Origin: CAYWVR01 sp964461715
GTDB taxonomy: Bacteria > Planctomycetota > Phycisphaerae > FEN-1346
NCBI GenBank assembly: GCA_964461715.1
Contig: CAYWVR010000012.1
Span: 1 to 64,000, forward strand
DNA: 64,000 bases
Direction of reading: 5' to 3'
The translations under genes and the position numbers were made by a program. The notes beneath the pieces were generated by a model. That model saw nothing but the letters and a program-made list of their open reading frames with translations, did not search any database and had not been told where the DNA came from. The stretch's first letter is position 1. Each line of letters begins with the position of its first letter. Positions 15,882 through 24,619 of the stretch are shown here, piece after piece.

Positions 15882-17162
15882 ATGCGCCCTGGCCCCAAGC
15901 TCAGTCGACGCCGATTCCTGAAATCCGCCGCCGCCGGACTCGCCGCGCCCTACGTCCTGACGAGTGCCGCCCTCGGCGCCGAAGGGCGTCCCCCCGCCTC
16001 CGAACGGATCACGATGGGGGCCATCGGCCTGGGCGGCATGGGTGGCGGCGACCTCCGCGGCTTCCTCGGCTTCCGCGAGGTCCAGATGGTGGCCGTCTGC
16101 GACGTCGACGCCCGCCACGTCGCCGGGGCACGCAAGATGGTCAACGACCACTACGGCACCGCCGACTGTGCGGCCACGGCCGACTTCCGCGAGATCACCC
16201 GCCGCGACGACGTCGACGCCGTCATGATCGCCACGCCCGACCACTGGCACGCCCTGCCCGTCCTGGATGCGGCGCGCCACGGCCAGGACATCCACTGCCA
16301 GAAACCGTTGTCGCTGACGATCGCCGAGGGCCGGGCCATGAGCGACGCCGTCCGCCGCTACGGCCGCGTCTTTCAGACCGGCAGCCAGCAGCGCTCGAAC
16401 GGCCGCTTCTGGCAGGCCTGCATGCTCGCGCGGAACGGGCGGCTGGGCCGGTTGCACACCATCCGCACGGGCCTGCCGACCGGGCCGCAATCGGTGCCCC
16501 TCCAGCCGGAGCCGGTCCCGGGGCGCCTCGATTATGACCGGTGGCTGGGCTCGGCCCCGTGGGCCCCGTACCAGGGCCGCCGCTGCCACCGCAGCTTCCG
16601 CTGGATTCTCGACTACTCGGGCGGCCAGGTCACCGACTGGGGCGCCCACCACAACGACATCGCCCAGTGGGGCGGCGGGTACACCGGCTCCGGCCCCGTC
16701 GAGATCGAGGGCCGGGCCGAGTGGCCCCGCCCGGGCCTCTACAACACGGCCATCCACTACGAGTTCACCGCCACCTACGCCGACGGGGTGCGCCTCGTTT
16801 GCACGAACCGGTTCCCCAACGGGTGCCAGTTCGAGGGCGACCTGGGCCGCGTCCGCGTCTGGCGCGGCGGGATCGAGGCCGACCCGCCGTCGCTGCTCCA
16901 GGAGGAGTTCGGGCCCGACGACGTCCGGCTCGTGTGCAGCCGGCACCATCGCGGCAACTTCCTCGAGTGCGTGAAGAGCCGCCGCGATTGCGTGGCCCCG
17001 ATCGAGGACGCCCACCGAAGCGTCACCGTCTGCCACCTCGGAAACATCGCGATGCTGCTGGAGCGGAAGGTCCGCTGGGACCCGAAGAACGAGTCGTTCA
17101 TCGGCGACGACGAGGCGAACCGGATGCGCCGCCGGGCCATGCGCCCCCCGTGGCGCCTATAG
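15882..17162 (+). CDS. Tat-exported Gfo/Idh/MocA-family dehydrogenase, tandem copy 1
   Basis: 426 residues. Tat signal LSRRRFLKSAAAGLAAPYVL, Rossmann motif GAIGLGGMGGGDLRGFLGF, then AVMIATPDHWHALPVLDAARHG and QKPLSLTIAEG with the catalytic Lys. The C-terminal domain has DWGAHHNDIAQWG, giving the His usual in this subgroup. The leader and first 45 residues are nearly identical to those of the following gene at 17192, marking a tandem duplication, whereas the bodies diverge (for example QKPLSLTI against EKPMTLTI). It starts the long unit that runs with short gaps through 17192, 18449, 19462 and 20256. Likely envelope sugar or glycoside oxidation; substrate unknown. Confidence 0.93.
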   Translation: MRPGPKLSRRRFLKSAAAGLAAPYVLTSAALGAEGRPPASERITMGAIGLGGMGGGDLRGFLGFREVQMVAVCDVDARHVAGARKMVNDHYGTADCAATADFREITRRDDVDAVMIATPDHWHALPVLDAARHGQDIHCQKPLSLTIAEGRAMSDAVRRYGRVFQTGSQQRSNGRFWQACMLARNGRLGRLHTIRTGLPTGPQSVPLQPEPVPGRLDYDRWLGSAPWAPYQGRRCHRSFRWILDYSGGQVTDWGAHHNDIAQWGGGYTGSGPVEIEGRAEWPRPGLYNTAIHYEFTATYADGVRLVCTNRFPNGCQFEGDLGRVRVWRGGIEADPPSLLQEEFGPDDVRLVCSRHHRGNFLECVKSRRDCVAPIEDAHRSVTVCHLGNIAMLLERKVRWDPKNESFIGDDEANRMRRRAMRPPWRL

Positions 17163-17191
17163 GACAAGATCAAGAACAAGGAGAGCCCCCG

Positions 17192-18445
17192 ATGGTCCTC
17201 GATACGAAAGTCAATCGCCGCCGCTTCCTGAAGACCGCCGCCGCGGGCCTGGCGGCCCCGTACGTGCTGACGAGCACGGCCCTGGGCGGCGAGGGACGGC
17301 CCCCCGCCTCCGAGCGGATCACGGTCGTCTGCATCGGCGTCAAGAACCGCGGCGGGAACCACATGTCCGGCGTCCTCGGCGCCCAGGACGCCCAGCTCGT
17401 CGGCATCTGCGACGTCGACGACCAGGTCCGCGCAAAGGCCGTCAAGAGGGTCGCCGACCGCTACGGCAAGCCCTGCCGGCACGGGCGCGACTTCCGCGAC
17501 TTCATCGCCCGCGACGACATCGACGCCGTCACCATCGGCACCCCCGACCACTCGCACGCCCTGCTGTCGATCGAGGCCTGCAAGCACGGCAAGGACGTGT
17601 TCGTCGAGAAGCCGATGACGCTGACCATCGCGGAAGGCCAGGCCATGGTCAAGGCCGTCCGCCGCTACGGCCGCGTCCTCCAGGTGGGCAGCGGGCGCCG
17701 CAGCATCGACTCCACCGCCCGCGAGGTCGAGCTCGTCCGCAACGGCCGCATCGGAAAGGTCCGCCGGGTCGAGGTCAGCATCAAGACCCGCTCCGGCAAG
17801 AACGCCCCCTTCGAGGTCCAGCCCGTGCCCGACCACCTCGACTACGACCTCTGGCTCGGGCCCGCCCCCTGGACCGCCTACGACCCCCGCCGCGTCCATT
17901 ACAACTTTCGCTTCGTCACGGACTTCTCGGGCGGCGACGTGACGAACTGGGGGGCCCACTACCTCGACGTCGCCCAGTGGGGCCTCGGCATGGACCACGC
18001 CGGACCCATCGCCGTCGAGGGGCGCGGCAAGCACTACCACGGCATCCACGACTGCTTCTTCGACATCGACGTCCACTACCAATACCCCGGCGACATCGAC
18101 CTGCACCTGAAGAGCGGCGGCAACCACTACAAGTGGATCGGCACCGAGGGTTCCGTCCCCGGCAAGGTCGCCGACGACAAGATCGGTCCCGACGACATCC
18201 AGGTCCGCCGCGCCCAAGGCGGGCACTTCGGCGACTGGCTCCACTGCATCAAGACGCGCGAGGACCCGACGGCCCCCGTCGAGGCGGGCCACCGCAGCGC
18301 CACCGTCTGCCACCTCGCGAACATCGCCATGCGGCTCGAGCGGCCCCTGAAGTGGGACCCCGTCAAGGAGGAGTTCCCCGGCGACGACGAGGCCAACCGC
18401 ATGCGCCACCGGCCCTACCGGGCCCCGTGGATGCTGAAGGTGTAA
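17192..18445 (+). CDS. Tat-exported Gfo/Idh/MocA-family dehydrogenase, tandem copy 2
   Basis: 417 residues. Tat signal VNRRRFLKTAAAGLAAPYVL, coupling to CIGVKNRGGNHMSGVLGAQD, AVTIGTPDHSHALLSIEACKHG, VEKPMTLTIAEGQAM and the C-terminal NWGAHYLDVAQWGLG. The classical GxGxxG dinucleotide loop is altered to GVKNRGGN, so cofactor affinity may differ from copy 1. ATG at 17192 follows AAGGAG. Upstream gap 29 bases, downstream 3 bases to the DUF1080 gene, so these two products are probably made together. Family activity is oxidation or reduction of a sugar carbon; a 3-position oxidation partner for DUF1080 is inferred. Confidence 0.93.
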   Translation: MVLDTKVNRRRFLKTAAAGLAAPYVLTSTALGGEGRPPASERITVVCIGVKNRGGNHMSGVLGAQDAQLVGICDVDDQVRAKAVKRVADRYGKPCRHGRDFRDFIARDDIDAVTIGTPDHSHALLSIEACKHGKDVFVEKPMTLTIAEGQAMVKAVRRYGRVLQVGSGRRSIDSTAREVELVRNGRIGKVRRVEVSIKTRSGKNAPFEVQPVPDHLDYDLWLGPAPWTAYDPRRVHYNFRFVTDFSGGDVTNWGAHYLDVAQWGLGMDHAGPIAVEGRGKHYHGIHDCFFDIDVHYQYPGDIDLHLKSGGNHYKWIGTEGSVPGKVADDKIGPDDIQVRRAQGGHFGDWLHCIKTREDPTAPVEAGHRSATVCHLANIAMRLERPLKWDPVKEEFPGDDEANRMRHRPYRAPWMLKV

Positions 18446-18448
18446 CCC

Positions 18449-19420
18449 ATGAACCGAGCCACCCTCACCCTCCTCGCTCTCGCCCTCCTGGCCTGCCCCG
18501 CCTGCGCGAAGGAGAAGGCTTGGACCGACCCCGAGAACGTCCCGCCCGACTACCGCGTCCAGGGCGAGTACCGGGGCAAGATCGCTCTCGACGGCGCGCC
18601 CGCCGCGTCCATGGCCGCCCAGGTCATGGCCCGCGGCGAGGGGACGTTCGACGCGGTGTTGCTGCGCGGCGGGCTGCCCGGCGAGGGATGGGACAACAAG
18701 ACCCGCATCCCCCTCTCCGGAAAAACCGAGGACGACAAGACCGTCCTCGCCTCCAACGACGGAAAGGCCGCCGCGACGATTGAGGGCCGCGCGATGCGGG
18801 GCACGCTCGACGGCGAGGCGTTCGAGCTGGAGAAGGTCGAGCGGGCGAGCCCCACCCTCGGCGCCGAGCCGCCCGAGGGCGCCGACGTCCTCTTCCGAGA
18901 CGCCAAGGCCGCCGGCCTCGCCAAGGGCAAGGTGAATGACCCGGGACACCTGACCGTCCCCGTCCTCACGGAGAAGGCCTACGGGGATTTCGTCATGCAC
19001 CTGGAGTTCCGCACGCCCTTCATGCCCGCGGCCGGGAGCCAGGGGCGAGGCAACTCGGGCGTCTACATCCAGCAGCGGTACGAGGTCCAGGTCCTCGACT
19101 CGTTCGGCCTGGAGGGAAAGACGAACGAGTGCGGCGGGCTCTACAAGCTCCAGGCCCCGGACGTCAACATGTGCCTGCCGCCCCTGGTCTGGCAGACCTA
19201 CGACATCGACTTCACCGCCCCCCGCTGGGACAAGGCCGGCCACAAGACGAAGGACGCCGTCCTCACCGTCCGCCACAACGGCGTCCTCATCCACGACGCC
19301 GTCCGAGTGCCCAAGAAGACCGGCGCCGGCAGGTCCGAGGGCCCCGAGCCCCGGCCGATCCTGCTGCAGGACCACGGCGACCCGGTCGTCTACCGGAACG
19401 TCTGGATCAAAGAGAAATGA
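18449..19420 (+). CDS. Exported DUF1080 protein (3-keto-glycoside lyase/hydratase family), possible lipoprotein
   Basis: 323 residues. The signal LTLLALALLACPACAKEK contains LLAC, a plausible lipobox, so the protein may be membrane-anchored. An N-terminal domain is followed by DUF1080 with MHLEFRTPFMPAAGSQGR, GNSGVYIQQRYEVQVLDSFG, TNECGGLYKLQAPDVNMCLP and ILLQDHGDPVVYRNVWI. It is a paralogue of the gene at 9669, sharing the same layout (DYRVQGEYRGK against DYAVQGEYEGT). It follows the dehydrogenase at 17192 by 3 bases. Predicted to act on 3-keto-glycosides formed by the neighbouring dehydrogenases (family knowledge plus context). Confidence 0.9.
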   Translation: MNRATLTLLALALLACPACAKEKAWTDPENVPPDYRVQGEYRGKIALDGAPAASMAAQVMARGEGTFDAVLLRGGLPGEGWDNKTRIPLSGKTEDDKTVLASNDGKAAATIEGRAMRGTLDGEAFELEKVERASPTLGAEPPEGADVLFRDAKAAGLAKGKVNDPGHLTVPVLTEKAYGDFVMHLEFRTPFMPAAGSQGRGNSGVYIQQRYEVQVLDSFGLEGKTNECGGLYKLQAPDVNMCLPPLVWQTYDIDFTAPRWDKAGHKTKDAVLTVRHNGVLIHDAVRVPKKTGAGRSEGPEPRPILLQDHGDPVVYRNVWIKEK

Positions 19421-19461
19421 GCCGCGATCGTGCGATCGCCCACACGAGAGGAGAGCCACAC

Positions 19462-20202
19462 ATGATGCGCCACGCTTGGCTGATCTTCGCCGCCTTCGCC
19501 ATGACGGCCCTCGTCGCCGTCGCCGACGACGAGCCCGCCGCCGACCCCTTGCACGTCCACATGATCTCCGGCTCGAAGGCATACCAGAGCGAGCCGTCGC
19601 TCAAGGCTTTCGCCGCCTACCTCGAAAAGGAGCTCGGCGCCACGTGCACGTTTTCGCTCGGCTCCGACCGCGGCAAGGACCTGCCGAACCTCGATGCGCT
19701 CGGCTCGGCCGACGTCCTCGTCGTCTTCTGCCGCCGCCAGAAGGTCCCGGAGGACCAGCTCAAGAAGATCAAGGACTGGTGCGCGGCCGGCAAGCCGGTC
19801 GTCGGCATCCGCACCGCCAGCCACGCGTTCCAGGACTGGCTCGCCATGGACAAGGAAATCTTCGGCGGCAGCTACAAGGGACACGGCAAGGGCGAACCCG
19901 TCCAGGTCAAGGTCCACGAGGCCAACCAGGACCACCCCATCCTCGAAGGCGTCGAGCCCTGGACACGCGACGGCGCGCTCTACCGCAACCCCGACAACGC
20001 CGGGGACGCGATCCTGCTCCTGACCGGGACCGGCGCAAACTCCGGCGACACGCAGCCGGTCGCCTGGGCCCGCGTCTATGACAAGAAGAAGGATGCCCGC
20101 GCCTTCATGACGAGCATGGGCTATCCGCACGATTTCAAGAACGAAAACTTCCGCCGCCTCCTCGTGGGCGCCATCCGCTGGACCGCCAAGCGCAACAAGT
20201 GA
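19462..20202 (+). CDS. ThuA-like exported protein (trehalose-utilization fold)
   Basis: 246 residues. Signal peptide MMRHAWLIFAAFAMTALVAVA, then a class-I glutamine-amidotransferase-like fold: VHMISGSKAYQSEPSLKAF, ADVLVVFCRRQKVPEDQLKK, KPVVGIRTASHAFQDWLAM, FGGSYKGHGKGEPVQVKVHE and NQDHPILEGVEPW, the ThuA signature. In Rhizobium ThuA and ThuB take part in 3-keto-trehalose metabolism, which fits the surrounding 3-keto-glycoside genes. Two adjacent ATG codons; the first was used, with GAGGAG upstream. It lies 41 bases after the DUF1080 gene. Confidence 0.9.
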   Translation: MMRHAWLIFAAFAMTALVAVADDEPAADPLHVHMISGSKAYQSEPSLKAFAAYLEKELGATCTFSLGSDRGKDLPNLDALGSADVLVVFCRRQKVPEDQLKKIKDWCAAGKPVVGIRTASHAFQDWLAMDKEIFGGSYKGHGKGEPVQVKVHEANQDHPILEGVEPWTRDGALYRNPDNAGDAILLLTGTGANSGDTQPVAWARVYDKKKDARAFMTSMGYPHDFKNENFRRLLVGAIRWTAKRNK

Positions 20203-20255
20203 GCCCAGGGGCGCCGCCCGTGGCCCCCCGAAGACGCCGAACCAAGGAGACCGAC

Positions 20256-23129
20256 ATGCGCCGTCGCATCCGCCTGATCGCCGCGTTGGCCCCCCTCGCC
20301 GCGCTGCTCGTCGCCGTGCCGATCGTTCGGGCCGCCGACCTCGACGCGGCCTTCGACGCCCTCAAGGCCTACGACTGGGGCCAGGGACGCGAACCCCTCG
20401 GCGCCATCGAGACCGCCGTCTACGCCTCCGCGGGAAAGCCCGCCGTCCAGGCCGACCTGCAGAAGCGTCTGGTGGCGGTGCTGGAGTCCGACGCCTCGCG
20501 CGCGGCCAAGCAGTTCGCCTGCCGCCGGCTCAGCCTGTTCGCCGACGCGAAGGTCGTGCCGGTGGCCGCGAAACTGCTCACCGACCCCGATCTCTCGCAC
20601 ATGGGCCGCATGGTCCTCGAACGGGTCCCCGACCCCTCCGCCGCGAAGGCCCTCCGCGACGCCCTGCCGAAGACCGAGGACGCGCTGAAGGTGGGCGTCC
20701 TGAACTCGCTCGGGGCCATCGAGGACGGCGCCGCCGTGCCCCTGCTTGTGCCCCTCATGAAGGCCTCCGACGCCGAGGTCGCCGACGCCGCCGCCGCCGC
20801 CCTCGGGCGCATCGGCACCCCCGACGCCGCCTCGGCCCTGATGGACTTCAAGGGCGCGGCCCCGACGGAAATCCGCCCCACCGTCATCGACGCCCTGCTC
20901 GATGCCGCCCGAGCCCTTTTGGAGGCCGACAAGGTCGCCGACGCCGGCCGCATCTATGACGACCTCAACAAGCCCGCCGAGGCCGAGCACGTCCGGGCCG
21001 CCGCGTTCCGGGGGCTGGTCGGCGCCAGGCCCGCCGAGGCCCTGCCGCGCCTGCAGGCGGCCCTCGCCGGGGACGACGAGTCGATGCGCGGCATGGCGGG
21101 GAGGCTGATCCGCGAGACGCCCGGCACGGAGGCCACGAAGACCTTCGCGGGGGCGTACACCGACCTGCCACCCGCGGGCCGGGCCGCCTTGATCGAGGCG
21201 CTCGGCGCGCGCGGCGACCCGGCGGCCCGGGCCGTCGTGGTCCAGGCCCTCGCGGCCGAGGATGACGCGGTCCGTCTGGCGGCCCTGGAGGCCGCCGGCC
21301 GCATCGGCAGCGCAAAGGAGGTGCCCGCCCTCGCCAAGGCCACCGCCAGTGGGAAGGACGCCGAGGCCGAGGCCGCGCGGGCGGCGCTCGCGCACCTGGC
21401 CGGGGCGGACGTGAACGCGGCCCTTCTGGCCGAGATGGCCGGCGCGCCGCCGGTGGTCCGGGCCGCCCTCATTCAAGCCCTGGCCGCCCGCGGGGCCCGC
21501 CTGGCCGCCGCCCCCATCCTCGCCGCCGCCGCCGACGCCGACGCCGGCGTCCGCACCGCCGCCTTCGAGGCCCTCCAGACACTCTCGGGCGAGAAGGAAG
21601 TGCCGGAGCTCGCGAGGCTCGTCAAGACCGCCCCCGACGAGGCCACCCGCGACGCCGCCGAGGCCGCCCTCGTCGCCGCCTGCGGACGGACCGGCGAAGC
21701 CTGTGCCCGGACCGTCGTCGAAGCCCTGCCGGGGGCCGAGCCGGTCGCCCGGTTCGCCCTCCTGCACGCCCTGGCCCGTGCGGGCGGGGACGAAGCCTTG
21801 AGCGCGGTCGCCGCGGCCACCAAGGACGACGCCCCGGCCGTCCGCGACGAGGCCGTCCGCGTCCTTTCCACGTGGCCCGACGCCTCGGCCGTCCCGCACT
21901 TGGTGCGCATCGCCGAGTCCGGCGAGAGCCTCAAGCACAAGGTCCTGGCCGTCCAGGGTTACGTCCGCCTGGCCCAAGCCCAGAAGGCCGATGACGAGAT
22001 GAAGCTCCGGATGTTCACGAAGGCCCTGGAGCTGGCCCCCCGCCCCGAGGAAAAGCGCCTCGCCATCGGGGCCCTCGGCAACGTCAAGACCGCCGACGCC
22101 CTCCGGGCCGTCATGCCCTACCTCGCCGACCCGACCCTCGGGCGCGAGGCCGCGACGGCCGCCGTCTCGATCGGCGACAAGATCGCCGGCCAGGAGAAGG
22201 ACCTGGTCCGCGAGGCCATGGAGAAGGTCACGACGCACGTCAAGGACAGGCGCCTGGAGAAGAAGGCCCGGGAGCTCCTCGGCAAGATCGGCCCGAAGCC
22301 GCTGAGCGCGGCCCCGTCCTCCGGCCTCCGCCTCTACGCCGCCCCCCTCCAAGGGGCCGCCCGCGACGATGCCGCCGCCGAGAAGCTCGGCTGGAAACTC
22401 GGCGTCCAGACCTACACCTTCCGCAAGCTCACGTTCTTCGAGACGCTCGACCGGGCCCGGGAGCTGGGCCTGAAGTATGTCGAGATCTGGCCCGGCCAGA
22501 AGCTGAGTCCCGACCACCCGAAGGCCCGCTGCGGCGCGTCCCTCTCCGACGAACAGAAGGCCGCCGTCAAGGCCAAGCTCGCCGAGACGGGCATCACGCC
22601 CCTCTGCATCGGCGTCACCGGATGCGACGAGTCGATGATGGCCTTCGCCAAGGAGATGGGAATCGGCGTCATCGTCACCGAAACCAAGCCCACCCCCGAG
22701 CTGGACGCCAAGCTCGGCGAGATGGGCCTTCGGATGGCCCTGCACAACCACCCGAAGTCCTGGCACCCCGACGAGGTCCTGGCCGCCTCGAAGGGCCTGA
22801 GCGACCGCGTCGGCGCCTGTGCCGACACGGGCCACTGGATGCGACGCGACCTGAGGCCCGTCGAGACCCTCAACAAGCTCGAGGGCCGCATCGTCAGCCT
22901 GCATCTCAAGGACCTCGACGGGTACGGCAAGGCGGGCGACGTGCCCTGGGGCACCGGCGAGGGCGACGCGCGCGGCATGCTGGAGGAGCTGGCCCGTCAG
23001 GGCTGGCGTGGCCCGGTCTCCATCGAGTACGAGCGCGGCTCGGTCGAGGAGCTGATGACGAACCTCGCCCGATGCATCGCGTGGTTCGACCAGACCTGCG
23101 CCGAGATCGTCGCCCAGCAGGACAAGTAA
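20256..23129 (+). CDS. Exported fusion: HEAT-repeat array plus xylose-isomerase-like TIM barrel
   Basis: 957 residues. Signal peptide (MRRRIRLIAALAPLAALLVAVPIVRA), then about 650 residues of Ala-rich HEAT/PBS repeats (AAVVPLLVPLMKASDAEVADA-type units). The last 250 residues form an AP-endonuclease-2/xylose-isomerase-like barrel starting near LGWKLGVQTYTFRKLTFFET and containing LKYVEIWPG, RMALHNHPKSW, GACADTGHWMRRDLRPV, IVSLHLKDLDGYG and PVSIEYERGS; the E, H, D and E metal ligands are visible. Such barrels isomerise or epimerise keto-sugars. The fusion would tie the enzyme to a scaffold. The start is supported by AAGGAG; an ATG at 20199 overlapping the upstream stop lacks a leader. Confidence 0.88.
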   Translation: MRRRIRLIAALAPLAALLVAVPIVRAADLDAAFDALKAYDWGQGREPLGAIETAVYASAGKPAVQADLQKRLVAVLESDASRAAKQFACRRLSLFADAKVVPVAAKLLTDPDLSHMGRMVLERVPDPSAAKALRDALPKTEDALKVGVLNSLGAIEDGAAVPLLVPLMKASDAEVADAAAAALGRIGTPDAASALMDFKGAAPTEIRPTVIDALLDAARALLEADKVADAGRIYDDLNKPAEAEHVRAAAFRGLVGARPAEALPRLQAALAGDDESMRGMAGRLIRETPGTEATKTFAGAYTDLPPAGRAALIEALGARGDPAARAVVVQALAAEDDAVRLAALEAAGRIGSAKEVPALAKATASGKDAEAEAARAALAHLAGADVNAALLAEMAGAPPVVRAALIQALAARGARLAAAPILAAAADADAGVRTAAFEALQTLSGEKEVPELARLVKTAPDEATRDAAEAALVAACGRTGEACARTVVEALPGAEPVARFALLHALARAGGDEALSAVAAATKDDAPAVRDEAVRVLSTWPDASAVPHLVRIAESGESLKHKVLAVQGYVRLAQAQKADDEMKLRMFTKALELAPRPEEKRLAIGALGNVKTADALRAVMPYLADPTLGREAATAAVSIGDKIAGQEKDLVREAMEKVTTHVKDRRLEKKARELLGKIGPKPLSAAPSSGLRLYAAPLQGAARDDAAAEKLGWKLGVQTYTFRKLTFFETLDRARELGLKYVEIWPGQKLSPDHPKARCGASLSDEQKAAVKAKLAETGITPLCIGVTGCDESMMAFAKEMGIGVIVTETKPTPELDAKLGEMGLRMALHNHPKSWHPDEVLAASKGLSDRVGACADTGHWMRRDLRPVETLNKLEGRIVSLHLKDLDGYGKAGDVPWGTGEGDARGMLEELARQGWRGPVSIEYERGSVEELMTNLARCIAWFDQTCAEIVAQQDK

Positions 23130-23230
23130 CGCCGCATACTCCTTCTTGCCCCCCGCGAGCGAGACGATAGAATAGGCCGCCTCCGCCTCGGGCTTTGGGG
23201 ACGCACGCGAAGACGAGGAGTTCGACGCTG

Positions 23231-24607
23231 ATGACGAATCGTGAGATGAGGCCCACGGGAATGAGCCGCCGCCAGTTCCTTCGAAAAGGCGCCGTCGCCG
23301 GGGCGGGGCTGGCCGTGGCCCCCTCCATCCTCCACGCCGCCGCCGCCGCGGGCGACGAGATCCGCGTCGCCATCATCGGCGCGGGCACCCAGGGCCGCGT
23401 CCTCATCGAGCAGGCCATCAAAATCCCCGGCGTCCGCTTCAAGGCCGTCTGCGACATCTGGCCTTACAGCCAGAAGTACTCTTCCCGCCGCCTCAAGGCC
23501 TACGACCACGAGACGAACGTCTACGAGGATTACCGCGAGATGCTCGCCCGGGAGAAAGACCTGGACGCGGCCATCGTCGCGACGCCTGACTGGATGCACG
23601 CCGAGCACGCCATCGCCTGCATGAAGGCGGGCCTCGACGTCTACTGCGAGAAGGAGATGTCGAACGACCTGGCGGAGGCCCGGGCCATGGTCGACGCGGC
23701 CCGCGAAACGGGCAAGCTTCTCCAGATCGGCCACCAGCGGCGCTCCAATCCCCGCTACCTCCACGCCCGGGAGAAACTGCTGGAGGAGGCCGCCCTCCTC
23801 GGCCGCATCACCCACATCTACGGCCAGTGGAACCGAGGCACCGCGGCCAGCGGACCCCGCGGCTGCCCGCGCGGCCAGGAGATGCAGCCGGACTTGCTCG
23901 CCAAGTACGGCTACGAGAACATGCGCCAGTTCCGCGACTGGCGCTGGTTCAAGAAGTACGGCGGCGGGCCCATCGTCGATCTCGGATCCCATCAGATCGA
24001 CATCTTCGGATGGTTCCTCGGCGACGCCATGCCCGCCTCCGTCCAGGCCTCCGGCGGCGTCGACTATTACACCGACGTCGAGTGGTACGACAACGTCCTC
24101 GCCATCTACACATTCGAGACGGACCAGGGCCCCGTCCGCGCGTTCTACCAGACCCTGACGACCAGCTCGGCCCGCGGATACTACGAGACGTTCATGGGCG
24201 ACGAGGGCACCCTCCAGATCTCCGAGGACCCCCGCAAGTGTCGCGTCTACGCCGAGGGCCACCTGCCCCTGACGGACACCGGCACGCACCCGTGGGCGAC
24301 GTGGGTGGACAAGGGGTACCTCCTGCGCTACGAGCCGCCCGCCGAAGCATCCGCCACGACCGACCAGGACGCCATCATCGCCGTCTACAAGAGCATGCCG
24401 CCGGCCGAGTTCCTCATGAAGATCGACGTCGAGGCCTCGTACCACCAGCCGCACCTTGCGAACTTCTTCGACACGATGCGCGGCAAGGCCGAGCTCAACT
24501 GCCCGGCCCAGGTGGGCTACGAGACCGCCGTGCAGGTCCTGAAGGTGAACGAGGCCGTCGAAGCCCGCCGCACGCTGGACTTCGCCGAAGGCGACTTCAA
24601 GGCCTAG
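23231..24607 (+). CDS. Tat-exported Gfo/Idh/MocA-family dehydrogenase upstream of cytochrome genes
   Basis: 458 residues. Tat signal MSRRQFLRKGAVAGAGLAVA, Rossmann motif VAIIGAGTQGRVLIEQA, AAIVATPDWMHAEHAIACMKAG, YCEKEMSNDLAEA and C-terminal GSHQIDIFGWFLGDA. Same subgroup as the gene at 10694 (CDIWP, EKEM and YEDYREML are shared). ATG at 23231 was chosen with GAGGAG upstream; other in-frame starts lie at 23195, 23246 and 23264. It ends only 12 bases before the seven-haem cytochrome gene, so the two are probably co-transcribed. A periplasmic dehydrogenase with tightly bound cofactor would need an electron outlet, which the cytochromes could supply (inference). Confidence 0.92.
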   Translation: MTNREMRPTGMSRRQFLRKGAVAGAGLAVAPSILHAAAAAGDEIRVAIIGAGTQGRVLIEQAIKIPGVRFKAVCDIWPYSQKYSSRRLKAYDHETNVYEDYREMLAREKDLDAAIVATPDWMHAEHAIACMKAGLDVYCEKEMSNDLAEARAMVDAARETGKLLQIGHQRRSNPRYLHAREKLLEEAALLGRITHIYGQWNRGTAASGPRGCPRGQEMQPDLLAKYGYENMRQFRDWRWFKKYGGGPIVDLGSHQIDIFGWFLGDAMPASVQASGGVDYYTDVEWYDNVLAIYTFETDQGPVRAFYQTLTTSSARGYYETFMGDEGTLQISEDPRKCRVYAEGHLPLTDTGTHPWATWVDKGYLLRYEPPAEASATTDQDAIIAVYKSMPPAEFLMKIDVEASYHQPHLANFFDTMRGKAELNCPAQVGYETAVQVLKVNEAVEARRTLDFAEGDFKA

Positions 24608-24619
24608 GGGCCCCCGATC

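Noticed and set aside
20121..22904. 927-codon minus-strand frame opposite the HEAT-isomerase gene
   Set aside because: Gly/Leu/Val-rich antisense of a repeat protein, no motif, no ribosome site.
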